From assembly GCF_008831285.2 (NCBI RefSeq), contig NC_045142.1:21145354-21209353 (forward strand): 64,000 nucleotides of DNA, in the 5' to 3' direction. The notes beneath the pieces were generated by a model. The model had not been told where the DNA came from and searched no databases. It saw nothing but the letters and a program-made list of their open reading frames with translations. The position numbers were made by a program, and so were the translations under genes. Within the stretch, counting starts at the first letter, position 1. Every line of letters begins with the position of its first letter. Below are positions 1 to 12,208 of this stretch, one piece after another. The DNA is from Nymphaea colorata (lineage: Eukaryota > Streptophyta > Magnoliopsida > Nymphaeales > Nymphaeaceae).

Positions 1-2540
1 TACTCGATTCAATGTCCATCTATATTTGAAACTCCTAATATATCATATTTTAATATCTCTGAAACTCTTAGCGAGGTGTTCAAAGCTTCTATGAGCACCA
101 TCAGCGACATATGAAGAGTTTTTAAGGGTGTTGTCGGCGGCACGTGAAGAATTTCTAATGAAGTCATTGAAGATGTACCAAAAGTTTCTAGATAAACCGA
201 TTTCTAGTATGATATGCCAATGAATATATAAATAGAGACAAAGAAAATGAAGAGATATGTTCTAAGTATATGTATATTGTACCAATAGGGCTCCCAATAC
301 CTGACTCGGGCCAACCTAGTCCGGTGAATTATTTTAAACTGGTCAGCCCAAGAGTCAAAGAAGCAGCCCAAGCCCAATCCATCATGGGCCGAGTAGCCAA
401 CTACCCATTGGCTACGGGGCTTGTTACCCACCCTTTTAACTGCCGGCAATTGTCGACACCAGTCCATGACTTTAAAAGTTCAAAATTATATCGTGGTGGC
501 TTAAAAATTATACGGGCACCCATGTCAGAGACTCTAATATCCCTAGCCAAAAAAATTACGGCTCCCCAAGTAGTTCTATATAGCTCACTGCCAATTTGGC
601 CGTTGAAATTTACCAAAATCAGAAATTTGGGACCTGATAGACCACGAAGCGTAATATCTAAAATATTGTGGGTGTGACCAAATTAGTAGGTAGCTTTTGC
701 ATCATTATTTATGGGCATGTTAAAAGTTCTTCTTACATGATGTCTCCTTAGGAAATGAAACCTGCTACCTTTCTCGGCCTTTTGGCAAAGGTCAATGTGG
801 TAACGTTATCAGTATCAAAGCATCTCAGCTAACTTGCGTCGGCTCTTGGACAATGTGATATACATGCATTGGCTCTCGTATAATGGTAGAGATATATCAG
901 AATTGGTGTCGGCCAGTGTAACAGCAAGGTTGAGCATCAGGCCGAACTAAACTAGCACAAGGCTCAACAAATTTGGGCTCGAGTTGGCCTGAAGCTTTTG
1001 CCAACCACCAAGAGTGACTCAGGACTTGACTCGTCCATTTACGACTCATGACTTAACGGGTCAACTTGATGACCCAGACCGAGTTTCAATCAATGTCAGA
1101 CCATCAGAGGGGATTCTCTTTTCTGTTTTCTCTTTCTATTTTCCACAATATGTATAATCAGTATTTTAGTACTAACTCAGTGGAGATTATCTTTTCTCTA
1201 CATTTCTTCAGATTTCTGTTTAACTACCAGAGACACCATGTTGGCTCCTTAAACAAAAAACAAACAGCAATAGAAAATGTTATGTGCCAATATGCTGGAT
1301 AACATCACATCTCAAGCATCAAGGTTATTTAAGAGAAGCAAAAAGGGCAATTTCATTTTGGATATATGGGAGAAAATATCTACCAGACGGACCAAGAAGC
1401 CCAACACTAATTAGAAGACTTGAAGTGCCAGCCACTAGGCTACTTGAAGATTGCTTAAATATGAAATAATGCAATAAAAGCAAGGGAATGGAGTCTAAAC
1501 CATTATACATCAAAAATCCTAAAACCTTCCCACTAATGTGGCAACACTGTATGCATTATCCACTAGTGCATCTCAATACTAATTTTGTAGGTGATTGAAC
1601 TGTCTCAAGACTCTCAAGTCTCAACTCCCAACAGCTTGTGCAATTTACAACAATAAATTACCTTGAGAGCTTCTATGTATGAAGTAACTAACTGGTCAGA
1701 ATTCGCACATTGAAAGCATTCTCCAACATACTCGGAACCAACCACAACAATAAGTCGCATCCGGTTGCCAGGCTTCCTCTGACATGCGAGGCTTCAACAC
1801 AATAGGCTAATGAGGATGCTCTTTTCTACTCAAGTACCTTAGGTCCTTAACCTCATATAAATAACTAAATTGATTGGGAAGATGTACACTACTAAGCGAT
1901 AACATTCTTAGATTAACTATAAAAGACTGTCTCTGACACTGGTTTCTAATCATTCACTTGCCCTCCTCATCCGTTTATATAATTGGCTGACCATGGAAAG
2001 ATGCCATAAATGAACTTAAAATATATTCTTGACCACAAACTAATACAGCATTAGCAAAACACATCCAAACACAATGTCGTTGTACATGGAGGCATAATGG
2101 AATTGACTTCATTTCTGTCATCTACCTACTCCTTACCATGACCTTATGCTGCCCTTCATTTGCAGGATATGTTGACTTGCGTTCTATTTGAGAGGTCTGT
2201 GAAGGGCCTGAGCCAAGCTACACCACTTAGAGAACTCATTTTCATACACTGACGACAAATGCTAATCCTAGAGTTTACCTTCTACACTGTGAAATAGGAC
2301 CAAGCGACAAGGCAAATGTCAAACTCTTGAATCCAGTACAGAGAAAAAAATTATTAAGCTGATAACTGAGGAAACTGCTTCGCCTGAAACAGACATAGAC
2401 TTCCAAATTTCCCGTCCAGAGCAACAGCATACAAGACTAACGATCTTGACGAGCATAACAGCATAATTCAAATCAAGGCACCATACTTTATAAACACGGA
2501 AATCCCTGGAAGGGACCTCAAGTCCATGTTAGTTAATGAA
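1..2540. other. Intergenic stretch, no recognised gene
   Basis: No exon, RNA gene or transposon domain could be recognised on either strand. The longest open frame (270-677, plus, 135 codons) has no motif I know and overlaps another open frame on the opposite strand, so I do not call it a gene. The segment around 900-1080 is rich in repeated gctcg/gactcg-like words, which is common in old LTR or non-autonomous transposon debris, but no ends were found. If the truncated AAA-ATPase gene at 2.7-3.4 kb were complete, its remaining exons would lie here on the minus strand; I searched by eye for the FHA-like exon that should follow and did not find it. Confidence 0.5.
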
Positions 2541-2699
2541 TCAGAACAACATGCAACCGACACAGCCGATGCCTACAACCGAAATCTGACCAAATTGCGG
2601 CAGTAAAAACCTCCCTATACATGACCTACAGCCGAAGTCAGGAGAATCAACAAAACAATGTACTCGATCAGCAATGAGGAAGTGGATCGGGGAACATAC

Positions 2700-3410
2700 C
2701 TGTGGATACTGTGATATAAGTCTTCTCCATGCAGTCAACGATTCCAAATTAGGTGTCCTTTTCTTCGACCTATTATTCCATGTCGATGGCACTGTCTTCA
2801 ATTTCTCCAGCTCCGTCGGCGCAGAACCTACAAGCCCAGGGTAAGCAAAACGGAAAAAGATTAAGGAAAGCAGGTTTTCACAATCATCGTTCTCCCCAAG
2901 TGGCACACGCAGAACTCGGGATACAAACCTGGTGAAGGAGGTGGCATCGCGACCGGTTTGTCGATGGAAGGCATCTAGATTGGAAGCTGGGGTTTCAGCC
3001 GGTGCCGGATCTTCCACAGAACCGGTCGCCGGATCTTCCACAGAACCGGTCGCCGGATCTTCCACAGAACCAGTCGCCGGATCAGAGGGGAGCTGGTATT
3101 GTGAAGACGACAACGCCAATTCTTTCGAGTTGAGCACGTCATCCCTGGGTGCTACGGGCACCTCTTTCGGATGCGAGTTCTCCGCCTGATTCCCCCAATT
3201 CAAACCCCAAAGGAAAACAACCCCCCCAAGAAAAACACAGAACCCAGACGTTGGGTTTCAGTAGACAACAAACACAAGTATGGGTAAACAATAACGAACA
3301 AGATTTGGGAAAGCTTTGCTTCATCTGAATACCTTGAGATGCTTACTGCTTGGCACCGGCGACGGTGTAGAAAGCTTCGCTGATGAAGAGTTGTGCCTGG
3401 TGGAAACCAT
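2700..3410 (-). pseudogene. 5' exons of a plant AAA-ATPase gene (At1g02890/At4g02480-like), truncated
   Basis: The minus strand shows three exon-like segments. Exon 1 (3410-3333) starts MVSTRHNSSSAKLSTP and ends at AAG|GTATTC. Exon 2 (3185-2929) starts AENSHPKEVP after a CAG acceptor. Exon 3 (2827-2700) holds ESLTAWRRLISQYPQ and ends at CAG|GTATGT. The MVxTRR-like start and the AWxxLLSQxxQ segment at an exon end are features I know from the N-terminal part of the plant AAA-ATPase family with an FHA-like domain followed by a C-terminal AAA module. The FHA and AAA exons are missing. The 101-bp stretch between exons 2 and 3 has GT-AG borders, but removing it puts exon 3 out of frame, whereas reading straight through stays open. 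Exon 2 also carries an 8-residue repeat three times. I read this as a truncated, probably dead copy; a functional gene with distant exons outside the window is less likely. Confidence 0.6.
3007..3078. repeat. 24-bp in-frame tandem repeat (3 copies) in AAA-ATPase exon 2
   Basis: Three consecutive 24-bp units (3007-3030, 3031-3054, 3055-3078) differ by about one base. On the minus strand they encode the octapeptide DPATGSVE three times. This is a coding minisatellite in a part of the protein expected to be disordered. Confidence 0.9.
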
Positions 3411-3585
3411 GACTCACTTCTCTGATCGTGTTCCCTTCTCTCCCCTTTCTCCTATCCTTCTCCCCCACTTTCCTTCTCTCTGCGAGGACAAAAGTCGGTC
3501 GCTCTTCCTCTTTCTTGTCGACAACGAAGGGTCAGCTGCTATTTGTAAGCAACAAGAAGGAATACCATTTGATATTCAAAAATGA

Positions 3586-4381
3586 CAATGATGAGTCCTA
3601 ATTCAATATTACAAGTAACTAAAATGGATGAGACGAGCGAGATTGAATCGGACGTGGAAATGTGAAAAAAAAAAAATTCTTCGGCGTGTGCTTCGACATG
3701 ATCGACCCGTTTCTTGGTTTTTCTTTTCCATCGTTTTTCTTTTTCATCGGTTGTGGACTGAAAATGTTTCCTTAGTCGGTTCCTCTGTGGAAAACCGTTG
3801 AAAGGTTTCCTTTGTAATAAAATGTTCCCATGGGCAGTATTTTTGTTGATTTCTCTTTTAAGGTTTGCTTAGGAAAGGGTTTGAAAGAGTCATTAGCTTT
3901 TAACTTTTCTATCATTAGTTTTTTTTTTTTTACATTGTCAGTGTTTTCTGATTCATGCAGCTGATGTCAAAGTTTAAAGCCCAACTCATCTGTGTTCTTG
4001 TGGATGTACAGTGGTTTTGGAAAAGCCGATTCATGTTGCACGAGAGTTTGAGTTTGTACTTCAAAATCTAGTTTTTATTGTAGGTTGTGATTGTCAAATG
4101 TCTTGTTTTACCTAATCATAAATCATGATACATCTTGGATGTATGTGAAGTTCATCCAACTCTTTGTAGGTACTGGGGGCCAAATTACAGCTCTATAGAT
4201 GAGGTTGTTGTCAAGCTTGAATGTTCCAATGAATGGACCAACATGTCCCTACTTAGCAATGGCTTGTCTATTGGCCATGCTTTTGGTCTCCCTATTATGC
4301 ATGCATTCTTTCTAGTTGGCATGTGTTGTTGCATTTAAGTTTCAGTTGTGCTGTATTATTTATTAATTATATATATTCTAG
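3586..4381. other. Intergenic/intron-like stretch upstream of the ALA2-like exons
   Basis: T-rich DNA on the plus strand with no recognisable exon. A 67-codon open frame at 4135-4338 shows no similarity I recognise to P4-ATPases or other families. The segment ends in a polypyrimidine-like tract and TTCTAG, used as the acceptor of the first ALA2-like exon. It may be intron sequence carried with that gene fragment. Confidence 0.4.
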
Positions 4382-5277
4382 GTTTGGAACACATTCTTGA
4401 GGTTCTTGTAGTTGCTGCAATAGAAGACCGTCTGCAGGTGATTCTCTTTTTCCTTCTCTGGGGGGTATTGTTTCGTGCGAGAGCTTTCCTTCTGGTTTGA
4501 CTTAAGTAGATTGTCTTCATTTTCTTTTGGATGTCAATGCAGGAAGGTGTTCCTGAAACAATCGATCTGCTTCGGAAGGCTGGAATCAACTTTTGGATGC
4601 TTATTGGTGATAAACAAAATACAGCCATTCAGATAGCGCTCTCTTGCAACCTAATGTCTCCTGGTTAGTCATGCTTCATTCTTCTTTTCTCACGAGCCCA
4701 AGTCACTTTGTCTCATCAGCGCAAATTGTCACAAATAGCGAGCTGAAATTTTTTCTCTTTTTGGCATTTGACAATTTTCATAAAGAAAATTAATAATCTT
4801 TTACTATATAAGATCATAAACTTTCTTTTGTGTGCTGTATGTGGATGTGATCAGAATGTGGTCTTAGTTCTCTTTTCTTCCTTCATGCAAGATCTTCAGT
4901 ATGTGGATGAAGGGAAGACGCCCTTGATCTTATTTTGTGCTGCTGTTGGTGGAGACTCAGACATGCACAGATGGTGTAGGCATACGTGAGAAAGCTAATA
5001 GGAAGACTGCTACCATCCAGATCTAACAGTATGGTTCCTTTTGATAAACTTGCTGATGTTGTTTCTATTGGACCTGATCCTGCTTATTTCTTGCGCTTTC
5101 GATTACAAACTACTTAGTCATGCATAAGCTATCAAATGGTAATAGAACTTATGTCAGTTAGATCATGCAGAGCCAAAAGGACAGTTTCTGTTAATAAATG
5201 GGATGACAAAACATGAAGTTACAAGGAGCTTGGAAAGGGTGTTGCTTGCAATGCGAATAAGTACCTCAGAGCCTATG
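4382..5277 (+). pseudogene. ALA2-type P4-ATPase (phospholipid flippase) fragment, three exons
   Basis: P4-ATPases flip aminophospholipids across membranes of the secretory pathway. Three exons join in frame: 4382-4437 (LEHILEVLVVAAIEDRLQ), 4543-4663 ([20 protein letters not shown], then [20 protein letters not shown]) and 5171-5277 (PKGQFLLINGMTKHEV, then SLERVLLAMRISTSEPM). Each border has GT/AG signals, and the split codon CCTG|AGCC restores the family's SPEPKG junction. Together they cover the P-domain hinge (AIEDRLQxGVPETI) and the TGDK region, where Thr is replaced by Ile (IGDK), a normally invariant position. Exons before (A domain, DKTGT) and after (GDGxND, membrane segments M5-M10) were not found within several kilobases. 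There is no stop inside the exons, so the piece is a young or captured fragment rather than a processed pseudogene. Confidence 0.85.
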
Positions 5278-8200
5278 GTGCAAACTTTGTCACACGGCTC
5301 TTTTTTAACTTTAGTTGAGCTGCATGTAGGCCATATCAGCCAATTGTGCCTCATAAAATAAGTTATCGGTTTTATGTCTGCATTTCTTTTGCTACAGGTT
5401 TTGAGGAGTGCTTTCAAAAAGATGCACATCTATGTTAATCAGAAGTACGGTTATTCGGACAAATGGAATGAGTAGTATATACCATGTTGCATGGATACTT
5501 ATGTTACATTGGTATGGATACGAGTGCCCGGTGTGGGTGTGATTGTTCAATTGAGTGTTTATTTCTGTTTTTTGACGTGGTAATATCATTTGTTTTTACT
5601 GGAGAACATTGAACTTTTATTTGTATAGACTAGGAATTGTAGTTGTTGTCCAGTGTTTCTGGTAGAATTTTCACCAAATTAAAAATCGTTTTTAAATATA
5701 AAAACGACCTTCAAGTTTGTGCTGAAGTTTGCTAAGAACAAGGATCTTTCTTTGTAAAAACACAAGTAGGTTGCGATTGTATGATTGACCTACATCCAAC
5801 TCAAGCAGCAAGTTAGAGAGGCTCCTAACATGTAATAGTCTAAGTAAGGTGGATATATATCTATGATTTCTTTAGTCGTGTAGCTATGAGGAGATGGTTG
5901 AAATTACAGGCAAGTCTGCTGGTAGTCCAGGGTCTGTGGCAAAGAGGCCATTTTTGCTATAATCTACTAGTTTTTGACTGAAAGACAGAAGCTGGTTTTT
6001 GCTGGGTAATGCTGTCATGGCAACGGCTTTAGTTTCTGTTTTCATTGTGAACCAATACTTCTTTCAAATTGTCATGATTTCCAAGTGCAATACTATGTTA
6101 TGAGGATTTTTTATCAAAGGTTTTTTATGTCTTAATTGGTTGTGTTCTTTCTTTACACCTTCCCCTTCCTGAGTTTTTACTAAAACCTGAATTAAGAGAT
6201 GCACTTTCATTCTAATTTGAGTGCCTTTTATGTGGTTGTCCAACCATTACATGGTTGGATTTATTGGGTTTCAATTTCATCCGTACTTCAAACATACACT
6301 AGATGAAGTTTAAATGGTTTTACAGCCACACAAAATCTTGGGCTAAAAGCATGGACAAAAAAGCACAAAGTCACACACACACATCTGTCTGGAAACATTC
6401 CTCTTTCATTTTTAAGTCTTATGGGAGCTAATGATGTGCATTATCTAATCCAGAACCAAGATACATTAAACTAACTAACTTGGGACCTGTGTTTTTAGGA
6501 GCTCCATGGAAAAGTCAAGTCAGGCTCCATGAATGTCAAAGTGGTGAGGAAGGGAGAACTCAAGATTTATGTTGGACAACTACTAGAGGAAGTTGAGAGA
6601 AAATTGCGTTCCCTCTAGACCAACTCTCCAAGATGTAGAAAAGGAAACAGGGAGAAGAAATCAAACAGGTTAATATTTCTTTGGGTTTCCTTGTGGTGGT
6701 TTAATTTTAGTTATTGACAAAGCACAATCATGGAGGGAAGAAGAATCTGAAAAAAAGCAGAAAGATGGTGATACGTTTATCCATTTCATGGTCAATCTAT
6801 ATGGGGCCTATATAAAAGAACAATCATGCCGTCAAGTGCTTTTTTCCATCGTGGCTTTTCATAGCTATGTCAACATAGTCTACTTGTGCAAGGTTTCAAT
6901 ACTCTTACCTCTTATTCATCCCTTGTAGATTTAGAATATCAGAATGTAATTCTTTCAGATAGTTCATGGCTTTTTTTGTATGTCCAGGAAAGAAAAGGAT
7001 GTAGCATGGTTGTAATTGAGATTCTTAATGAGGGTCCTCAAAATCCGTAGGTTTGAGGTGATTTACATCATATTTATTTGTAAGCTATCAATTTTGAGAA
7101 AATAAGATCCATCATTCAGTTTCTTTGAAGCCACAAAACATGCAAAATTGTTTTTATGACACAGGAATCCCACTAACCTTCATGCCAACATGATCTGGAA
7201 GTTAGTACATCAGGTTGTTATCTCATTATCTGTTTTGTAGCTTGTAAGATTTGGGCCTGAATAGGTACTGGGATTTCCGTCTGGAGGTTCTTTTGTGTAC
7301 TGCAGCTGGTAAAGTATACTAGTTATGGATTGGAAGGGAAATTGTCCCTTACCTGCAGCTGCAAGTTATTATCTGGTCACCTCTAAAATTGGAATTTCTT
7401 TTCTTCTTTGGTTTTGTTTGTTTTCACGTTTTTCACGTGAAAGGTTTGGATAACAAGGAACTCTACAAGGACCAGACTACTTAGTGGACCTGCCTGTGGG
7501 GAGTAAGCCTCGGTGAGTCTGGACCACTGTGCTTATGAGAATGCAGAAGATTTCAGGGGCACGAAGTATCGTTGGGACTTGAACTTTAGGATTTTTTTTT
7601 TACCTCACTACCTTTCTTAACTCCTTACTTTCTGCTAGTTTAGAACACGTTGTTCATATTGGATATCAATCTGCAGAAGGTGCATCAAGTCTATCAATTT
7701 TATGATGTCTTATTCATATTAATACGGTTTGAGATTGGTCGGCAGTGGGTAGAACTGAGATCAGTTGTAAGCAAATTAAGCTTCGGTTTCAGCGTTCATC
7801 AGTTTTGCTCCGTACAGGTTTTTAGTGGACATAAGCTCAAGGTTATTCTATCCAGATGAAGCAGATGCCCAGTAAAAATTATGTGCATAGATCAACCTTG
7901 AACTAGTATATATGAGAAACATGATTTTGGGGATCTAAGAACTGATTTTCCGATCTATTTCTCAATAAGATGTGACCTGCTAGAGGCTACATTGTGTTTC
8001 TCTTTCCTCTAATTTGCGGTACACTTATTCTTGCCAGTAAAAAAAAACTATGCTGTTAAGCTCAACGCTTGTTCGTACATCAGGATCACATGGTTCCCTA
8101 GTTAAAACTTAAAACAAGGCAGATTAAAGTGGACATTCACTTTTGTCTTAATTATTCGACTATTTACTCCATCGTAACTGATGCAGCATGTACATTTGTG

Positions 8201-9599
8201 TCGCATGCCAAAACGGTTGGCTTCCAATAGGTCAAAGGACTTCTCAGTTGTGAGGTGGTGGCCACAACAGTAAACCTTCAAAGATCTTCCTTCTGCAGTT
8301 CATCCATCTATGTCGATGAGTCACCCGCCATGGATGGATGCCTTGCTTTAGATGACATGGAATCTGCGCAGTAGTCTCAAAGCTAGTGATACATATTGAA
8401 TCTAGTTGCAATGAATGGTTGAAAGGCTCGATTACTGGTGGTTGGCTGCCTCTCATCTACATGAAGAAATGGCAGCCGGGATGCACTGAGCTGATTGCTG
8501 CCTTATTTGATCAAATTGTTCATGTGAGGCAGATTCTTGGTGCTGTAAATATACTACTGTAATGGCACTAGATGAAAAATTAAAATGGTTGTTAGGTTAT
8601 GAGCATCTGAACATGATTCATAAGCTTGAACTTAGGGCACATCTGATCTTTATCAAGGAGTCTCAGATCTCTTGGCTTTGAATTGTGTATGAGAGTTGGT
8701 ATATGGTGGAAGCTTGACGTGTGTTTACTTCACAGATCAAGCACGTTAGTTGGTTTGATGTGATAGGAGTCCCTCATTGTCATAGAAGAAAAGGGGAAAT
8801 GAAAAGGACATTCATATTGTTTAGGAGATGAAATGTTGGTAGGAAGAATATTGTTCGAACCCTTTGGTGCGAAATGTTAATGCATGAAATCTGTTGCAGA
8901 AAGCCCTGTGACACCCTTCACCCTTAAAAGTTTAAACATGATATATATATATATATATATATTAGACCATCTCTCATGCTTTCCTATATACTTCTCGTGC
9001 TATCAGCGTGTGAAATCTGTATTTTCTAAGTGAAGGTCAGCTTTGACCATCTGCAGAGAAATAAGAACAATGGTCATGGAAAAGAGGTGAGGCATAGAGA
9101 AATTTTAAATTTTAAAGCATAAATTTGCAGCATCGTTAAATTCATTTAAACAGTTGAAAAAATTCAAAACCCAATTTCTAAAATTCAAACGCTGGTGAAA
9201 GATAGTTTACTTTTTATAACATAAATTTCCAGGGATTTAAACGGGTTAGTTTCAATAAGTACTTTAAAAAATCATAGCTGGAAGAATTGGTACTAACAGA
9301 AAACCAGGAAAAAAAATCAAAATCCTAGAATCGTATCCAGGCTCAATTACATCCTTATTCATGAGATTGTCCAAATAATAACTTGGACTGACAATCATCA
9401 GTTATGAGCTTTAAATTTTAAAATTCTCTAAGCAGTTCTTTTGAGTTGGGATCAGGAAAATTTAAAATAGTCAAGTTTTTCACTTATAATTTGGCAGTGA
9501 CAACCAATGTTCAAAATCACAGAGATGATGAACGGCAGTGCCTCATTAAGAAACATTAAGGATGAAGTTTTTTTACGGTGGGCAGGGTTGGTTCTTTTG
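5278..9599. other. Intergenic, nothing recognised; one (AT)n run
   Basis: Both strands were read for exons and transposon domains without a confident hit. A splice-like segment around 5397-5475 (after TGCTACAG; reads VLRSAFKKMHIYVNQKYG) looks protein-like but I cannot assign it. A simple (AT)n run lies at about 8939-8961. The rest is ordinary A+T-rich plant intergenic DNA, and the remaining ALA2 exons are not present here. Confidence 0.4.
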
Positions 9600-11510
9600 G
9601 CACGAGCTCTCTGGAGGTAGAGGATAATGGCGGGAAGTTGGGATCAATAGAGACCAAAGTGGCTGGTGGCACCAGGGTAATTGCAGAACTTGGTCGTGAA
9701 TAAGTCACCCTGAACTAGTTCCCAGTGGCAAAATGATTCCGAAATTAGAAACAAGCAAGAGCTGGATGCTGATGATGGATCAATTGCTACAGGTGACAAC
9801 AGTGACGATTTGAATTTCGTCAGGGAGTTAGAGAATTTCGTGAAGTTCTCCAGAAACTCTGACGTCAGATTTGCTGAGAACGGGTCTACCGCATCTCACA
9901 TCATTGAGGCAGCAGATAGTGAAGAAGAAGAAGAATATGGTGATGATGATAAAGTGTTGTTTGATTCAGCTACCCTGACTGCTCTGTTGGAGGCCGCGAG
10001 CAATGTTAATGCCAGATCCACCTCTCAAAACCCTGCTGGTTTGGGATCATCACTCATCAGTTCCGGCATTAGGTCTGTCTGCACCTCGCAGAATTAGTAG
10101 TGCGGGTAATTTTGCTTCTTCAGCCACGAGAGAATCAGAAACAGAGAACATGGATGATGAAGAGAAGAAGCTTCATGACAAGATAAACATGATCAGGATG
10201 AATTTTTTGCACCTTGTCTACAGATTAGGACAGTCACTCGATGAGTCGGCTGTTGCTCAGGTTCTTTACAGGTTAGCTCTTGCTGAAGGAACGAGGAATA
10301 GTAAAACTACTAGACTCTTCAGCCTAGACACCGCTTTCCAAACTGCAAAAAAGCTAGAAGAAGATGGCAAAGAGGAGATCGACTTCTCCTGCACTATTTT
10401 GGTCATTGGAAGGACTGGAGTTGGCAAGAGTGCAACCATCAACTCTATATTTGGTGAAGACAAAGTTCCAACCGATGCCTTTCGGCCAGCTACAAGTATG
10501 GTGCGAGTGACCACTGGCATTGTGGATAGTGTGAAACTTCGAGTGATTGATACTCCAGGATTAAGACCTTCAGTTATGGAACAGCGTACCAACAGGAAAT
10601 TTCTTTCGTCGGTGAAGAAATTCATGAAGAAATTCCCACCAGATATTATCTTTTATGTCGATCGGATGGACACCTGTTCACGTGACACCAATAATCTTCC
10701 ATTGTAAGAGTCGATCACCTCTAACCTTGGGACATCCATATGGTTCAATGTCACCGTGGCTCTCACTCATGCATCTTCTGCACCACCGGAAGGTCCCAGT
10801 GGCTCTCCACTTCCTTATGAAACATTGGTTTCACATAGGTCGCAAGCCGTTCAGAATTCCATCCGGCAGGCAGCTGGAGATATGCGTCTCATGAATCAGG
10901 TGGTGCTTGTTGAGAACCACCCATCATGCAGACGGAATCAACGCGGCCACCAGGTGCTGCCCAATGGGCAAAGTTGGCAGCCTCGGTTGCTCCTGTTATG
11001 CTACTCTTCTAAGATATTAACAGAAATAAATTCTCTACTGAGACCGCAAGATCCTGCCATCACAAAACTCTTGTTCCGTGGTCATCGTTATCGTTCAGTA
11101 CCAGTTCCATTTCTGCTGTCCTCATTGTTGCAGTCAAGATCCCATCCTAGTCTTGCCTCTGCAGATAATGAGGAAGCGTACTTTGAGATGGAGGAAGAGT
11201 TGCCTGAAGCTGATACTGACGAAGAAGAATATGATCAGCTTCCACCATTCAAACCTTTGGGAAAATCTCAGATAGCTAAGCTGAGCAAGGAACAGAGGAA
11301 GTCCTATTTCCAGGAGTATGACTATCGAGTGAAACTGTTCCAGAAGAAGCAATTGAAGGAGGAATTGAGCCAGAGGAGAGAAGCCGAGAAGCTCTCTGGT
11401 TCGTGCCCAAGAAGTAGATCAGATGAATCTGATCCCGAGAATGGGGACCACCCCTCTATTCAAGTCCCACTTCCCGACATGCCATTGCCATCTACATTTG
11501 ATGGGAATAA
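9600..11510 (+). pseudogene. Toc132/Toc120-like chloroplast import receptor GTPase, broken copy
   Basis: Toc132/120 are outer-envelope GTPases that receive non-photosynthetic preproteins. The visible product has the end of the acidic A domain (about 9750-10060: DSEEEEEYGDDDKVLFDSA and ALLEAAS), then the G domain with P-loop GRTGVGKSATINS (about 10420-10450), switch II DTPGL (about 10550) and DRMDTCSRD. After that come the C-terminal G-domain conserved runs RQAAGDMRLMN and VLPNGQ, the acidic linker EEEYDQLPPFKPL, and the basic stretch YRVKLFQKKQLKEE. It stops matching at PLPSTFDG (about 11505), exactly where the beta-barrel-like M domain should begin, so membrane anchoring is lost. Further damage: a frame change near 10070, an in-frame TAA at 10705-10707 between NNLPL and the following IT strand, and stops before 9730. 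The reading frame is otherwise the same before and after the TAA, and no introns are needed. Confidence 0.92.
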
Positions 11511-11519
11511 GCTACTTAT

Positions 11520-11904
11520 GCTAACAAAATTATATATTTGCATGTATTTGATTGTTTATATATGTATATGTGTGTATGTATGTATGTATGTATGTATATA
11601 GTTATCTGGTTCTGTTAGTGGGATTTTACGTCCATCGTACCCAAAAAAAAAATCCAACTTATATACCATGCATTTAAACACCCCCTAGTTTATATGTGGC
11701 GTAGGTTCCTATTGGAACTCCAAATCCAAAATGCAAACTGATTTTCTTTGTTCATTTACAATTGATTGCATGGAAAAGCTAGTTTGGGTTTGACAAATTG
11801 AGTTTCTTTGACCAAAATAAAACAGTACACCATGGTTTGAAACGTATATATGTGTGCATCATAACATATTTAAAACAATTTCATTTGCACAAATTTTGCA
11901 AGAA

Positions 11905-11956
<52 letters not shown>

Positions 11957-12203
11957 CTTGATACGATATAAGTCATTCCTTTCGTTTCTATATATATATA
12001 TATACAGAAATGAAAGGAATCACTTATATCGTATCAAGAACATATATATATATATATACTTATCTTATTTTTTGAGTTGAAAGTTATTTTGGAATCTGAA
12101 TGATTTTATGCTACACTTTTTAATATCAATGCCTCTACCCATATGAATTAGATTGAAGAGGCATCAATAACGCACCACTCAACTCGATGCAAAGCACATT
12201 TAA
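11520..12203. other. A/T-rich spacer with microsatellites
   Basis: Between the Toc pseudogene and the left LTR lies A/T-rich DNA with a (TATG)n-like run at about 11573-11598 and long (TA)n tracts at about 11908-11953, 11989-12004 and 12041-12058. No coding potential is seen. The foldback at 11948-12047 sits inside it. Confidence 0.7.
11948..12047. repeat. Foldback: 41-bp inverted repeat in a (TA)n context
   Basis: The left arm (11948-11988, containing GTTCTTGATACGATATAAGT) and right arm (12007-12047) are reverse complements with about two mismatches over 41 positions, separated by an (AT)n loop of about 18 bp. (TA)n tracts extend the stem on both outer sides. It looks like a very small TA-flanked MITE (Tc1/mariner type duplicates TA) or a microsatellite-born palindrome; the TA surroundings make the target duplication unreadable. 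Confidence 0.75.
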
Positions 12204-12208
12204 GCGTG
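12204..12208. repeat. Target-site duplication GCGTG, left copy
   Basis: GCGTG directly precedes the LTR end TGTTTGCATC; the identical pentamer follows the other LTR at 28421-28425. It fixes the element borders to the base. Confidence 0.93.

Noticed and set aside
4135-4338. 67-codon ORF before the ALA2-like exons
   Set aside because: No similarity to the preceding ALA2 exon and no acceptor/donor pair that would join it in phase.
7650-8510. Weak word matches to 57.9-58.4 kb (AATCTGCAGAAGGT; AATGGCAGCC...TTGATTGC), suggesting a second CAP-D3 copy
   Set aside because: Matches are short and not accompanied by any CAP-D3 coding sequence.
10266-10625. 119-codon minus-strand ORF
   Set aside because: Antisense shadow of the Toc G domain.
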